Shown here: positions 24,318-24,794 of the stretch, in pieces | Layout of the letters: every line of letters begins with the position of its first letter | Numbering within the stretch: position 1 is the first letter of the stretch | Assembly: GCA_036399835.1 (NCBI GenBank) | Contig: DASWMI010000154.1 | Span: 1-24,794, forward strand | Length of the DNA: 24,794 nt | Source: DASYML01 sp036399835 | Lineage (GTDB): Bacteria > Acidobacteriota > Blastocatellia > Pyrinomonadales > Pyrinomonadaceae | Direction: 5' to 3' | Position numbers and translations under genes: made by a program | Notes under the pieces: model-generated | The model's database searches: none | Seen by the model: the letters and a program-made list of their open reading frames with translations, nothing else | Told to the model about the DNA's origin: nothing

Positions 24318-24794
24318 GTTTCCACGCTCTAATGAGCGTGGCTCCATTGAAGCGACAATCGGTTCGGGGTCAACGGCGGCCAGGGCTATGTTTCCACGCT
24401 CTAATGAGCGTGGCTCCATTGAAGCTAGGTGAAATCGGTAGGGCATCACAGGGGACATTCGTTTCCACGCTCTAATGAGCGTGGCTCCATTGAAGCATCA
24501 ACGGCGGCGCATCTGCCGTTGTCGCAAATCAGTTTCCACGCTCTAATGAGCGTGGCTCCATTGAAGCGCTACCAATCCAATCCGAAAGGGACCCCGCGCG
24601 CAATAAAGTTTCCACGCTCTAATGAGCGTGGCTCCATTGAAGCAGTGGAAATACAGGAGCTATCGCCGAGCGGTAGAATGTTTCCACGCTCTAATGAGCG
24701 TGGCTCCATTGAAGCCATTTAATAATCTGGATAATGTGATCGCGGCGCTCGCGTTTCCACGCTCTAATGAGCGTGGCTCCATTGAAGCTTCGAG
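24318..24794 (+). CRISPR. type I-G CRISPR array, 7 repeats seen, continues beyond the window
   Basis: The 36-base repeats begin at 24318, 24390, 24461, 24532, 24608, 24680 and 24753, and all seven read identically. Each starts GTTTCC, contains the perfect 8-bp stem CCACGCTC/GAGCGTGG around TAAT, and ends ATTGAAGC, the expected 8-base crRNA 5' handle. The six complete spacers are 36, 35, 35, 40, 36 and 37 bases long. The seventh starts at 24789 and is cut off. The leader is on the cas2 side, so these are the newest spacers. No spacer matches elsewhere in the window by eye. Confidence 0.98.

Larger units (their letters stand above)
4453..24794. mobile_element. integrative element (genomic island), right end outside the window
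   Basis: The left boundary is the tRNA 3' fragment with an integrase and excisionase-like gene directly inside it, which is the standard architecture of a tRNA-integrated island. Content to the right is accessory: a methyltransferase/NurA/HerA cassette and a complete CRISPR-Cas locus. By eye I found no second copy of the T-arm/acceptor sequence up to the window end. Either the island exceeds 20 kb and includes the CRISPR array, or it ended earlier and its right junction has decayed. No conjugation, phage structural or replication gene is visible. The left boundary is well supported; the extent is inference. Confidence 0.5.

Noticed and set aside
24205..24722. Open frames in the leader and array encoding a repeated peptide (FPRSNERGSIEA)
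   Set aside because: The peptide repeat is just the CRISPR repeat translated; it is not a gene.

Overview
The window is bacterial chromosomal DNA of moderately high G+C. A molybdenum-cofactor gene and a secreted multidomain subtilase, both on the minus strand, are followed by a tRNA-targeted integrative element. That element carries a six-gene modification/nuclease/ATPase cassette and a complete type I-G (formerly I-U) CRISPR-Cas locus. Lineage cannot be fixed from sequence alone; the large S8 protease with Ig-like, PKD and FN3 modules and the I-G locus would suit an Acidobacteriota (Blastocatellia-like) or another environmental Gram-negative, which is a weak inference.

Layout. (1) 1-4452 looks like core chromosome: moeA, a strong hairpin terminator, the S8 protease, then a tRNA terminator. 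(2) 4453-4495 is only the 3' part of a tRNA (class II, probably Ser) with no matching 5' acceptor strand, so it is one attachment-site junction. Directly inside it lie a tyrosine integrase broken by one in-frame TAA and a small HTH excisionase-like gene, preceded by a 12-bp perfect inverted repeat. (3) 5902-7452 is mostly non-coding, AT-richer DNA with one unrecognised ORF. (4) 7453-13789 holds six tightly packed plus-strand genes: DNA N4/N6 methyltransferase, sigma-like factor, small HTH-like protein, ImmA/IrrE-type metallopeptidase, NurA-like nuclease and HerA-like hexameric ATPase. I know of no named defence system with this exact composition, and it is the best candidate for an undescribed system here. 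(5) 13878-24123 holds a WYL regulator, cas3 (C-terminal HD), csx17 (cas8g), csb1 (cas7g), csb2 (cas5-cas6 fusion), a cas4-cas1 fusion and cas2. (6) 24318-24794 holds seven identical 36-nt CRISPR repeats with six complete spacers; the array continues past the window.

How it may work together (inference). The CRISPR-Cas locus supplies adaptive immunity: Cas4-Cas1 with Cas2 acquires spacers, Csb2 processes crRNA and forms the complex with Csb1 and Csx17, and Cas3 degrades the target. The upstream cassette pairs a DNA methylase with a NurA/HerA-type end-processing machine, a layout expected of self/non-self discrimination. Its middle genes look regulatory: sigma-like, HTH-like and a protease of the kind that cleaves repressors. 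Both sit beside a broken integrase, so the region is probably a defence island on a now stranded genomic island. No second att copy was seen in the window, so the right boundary is unknown.
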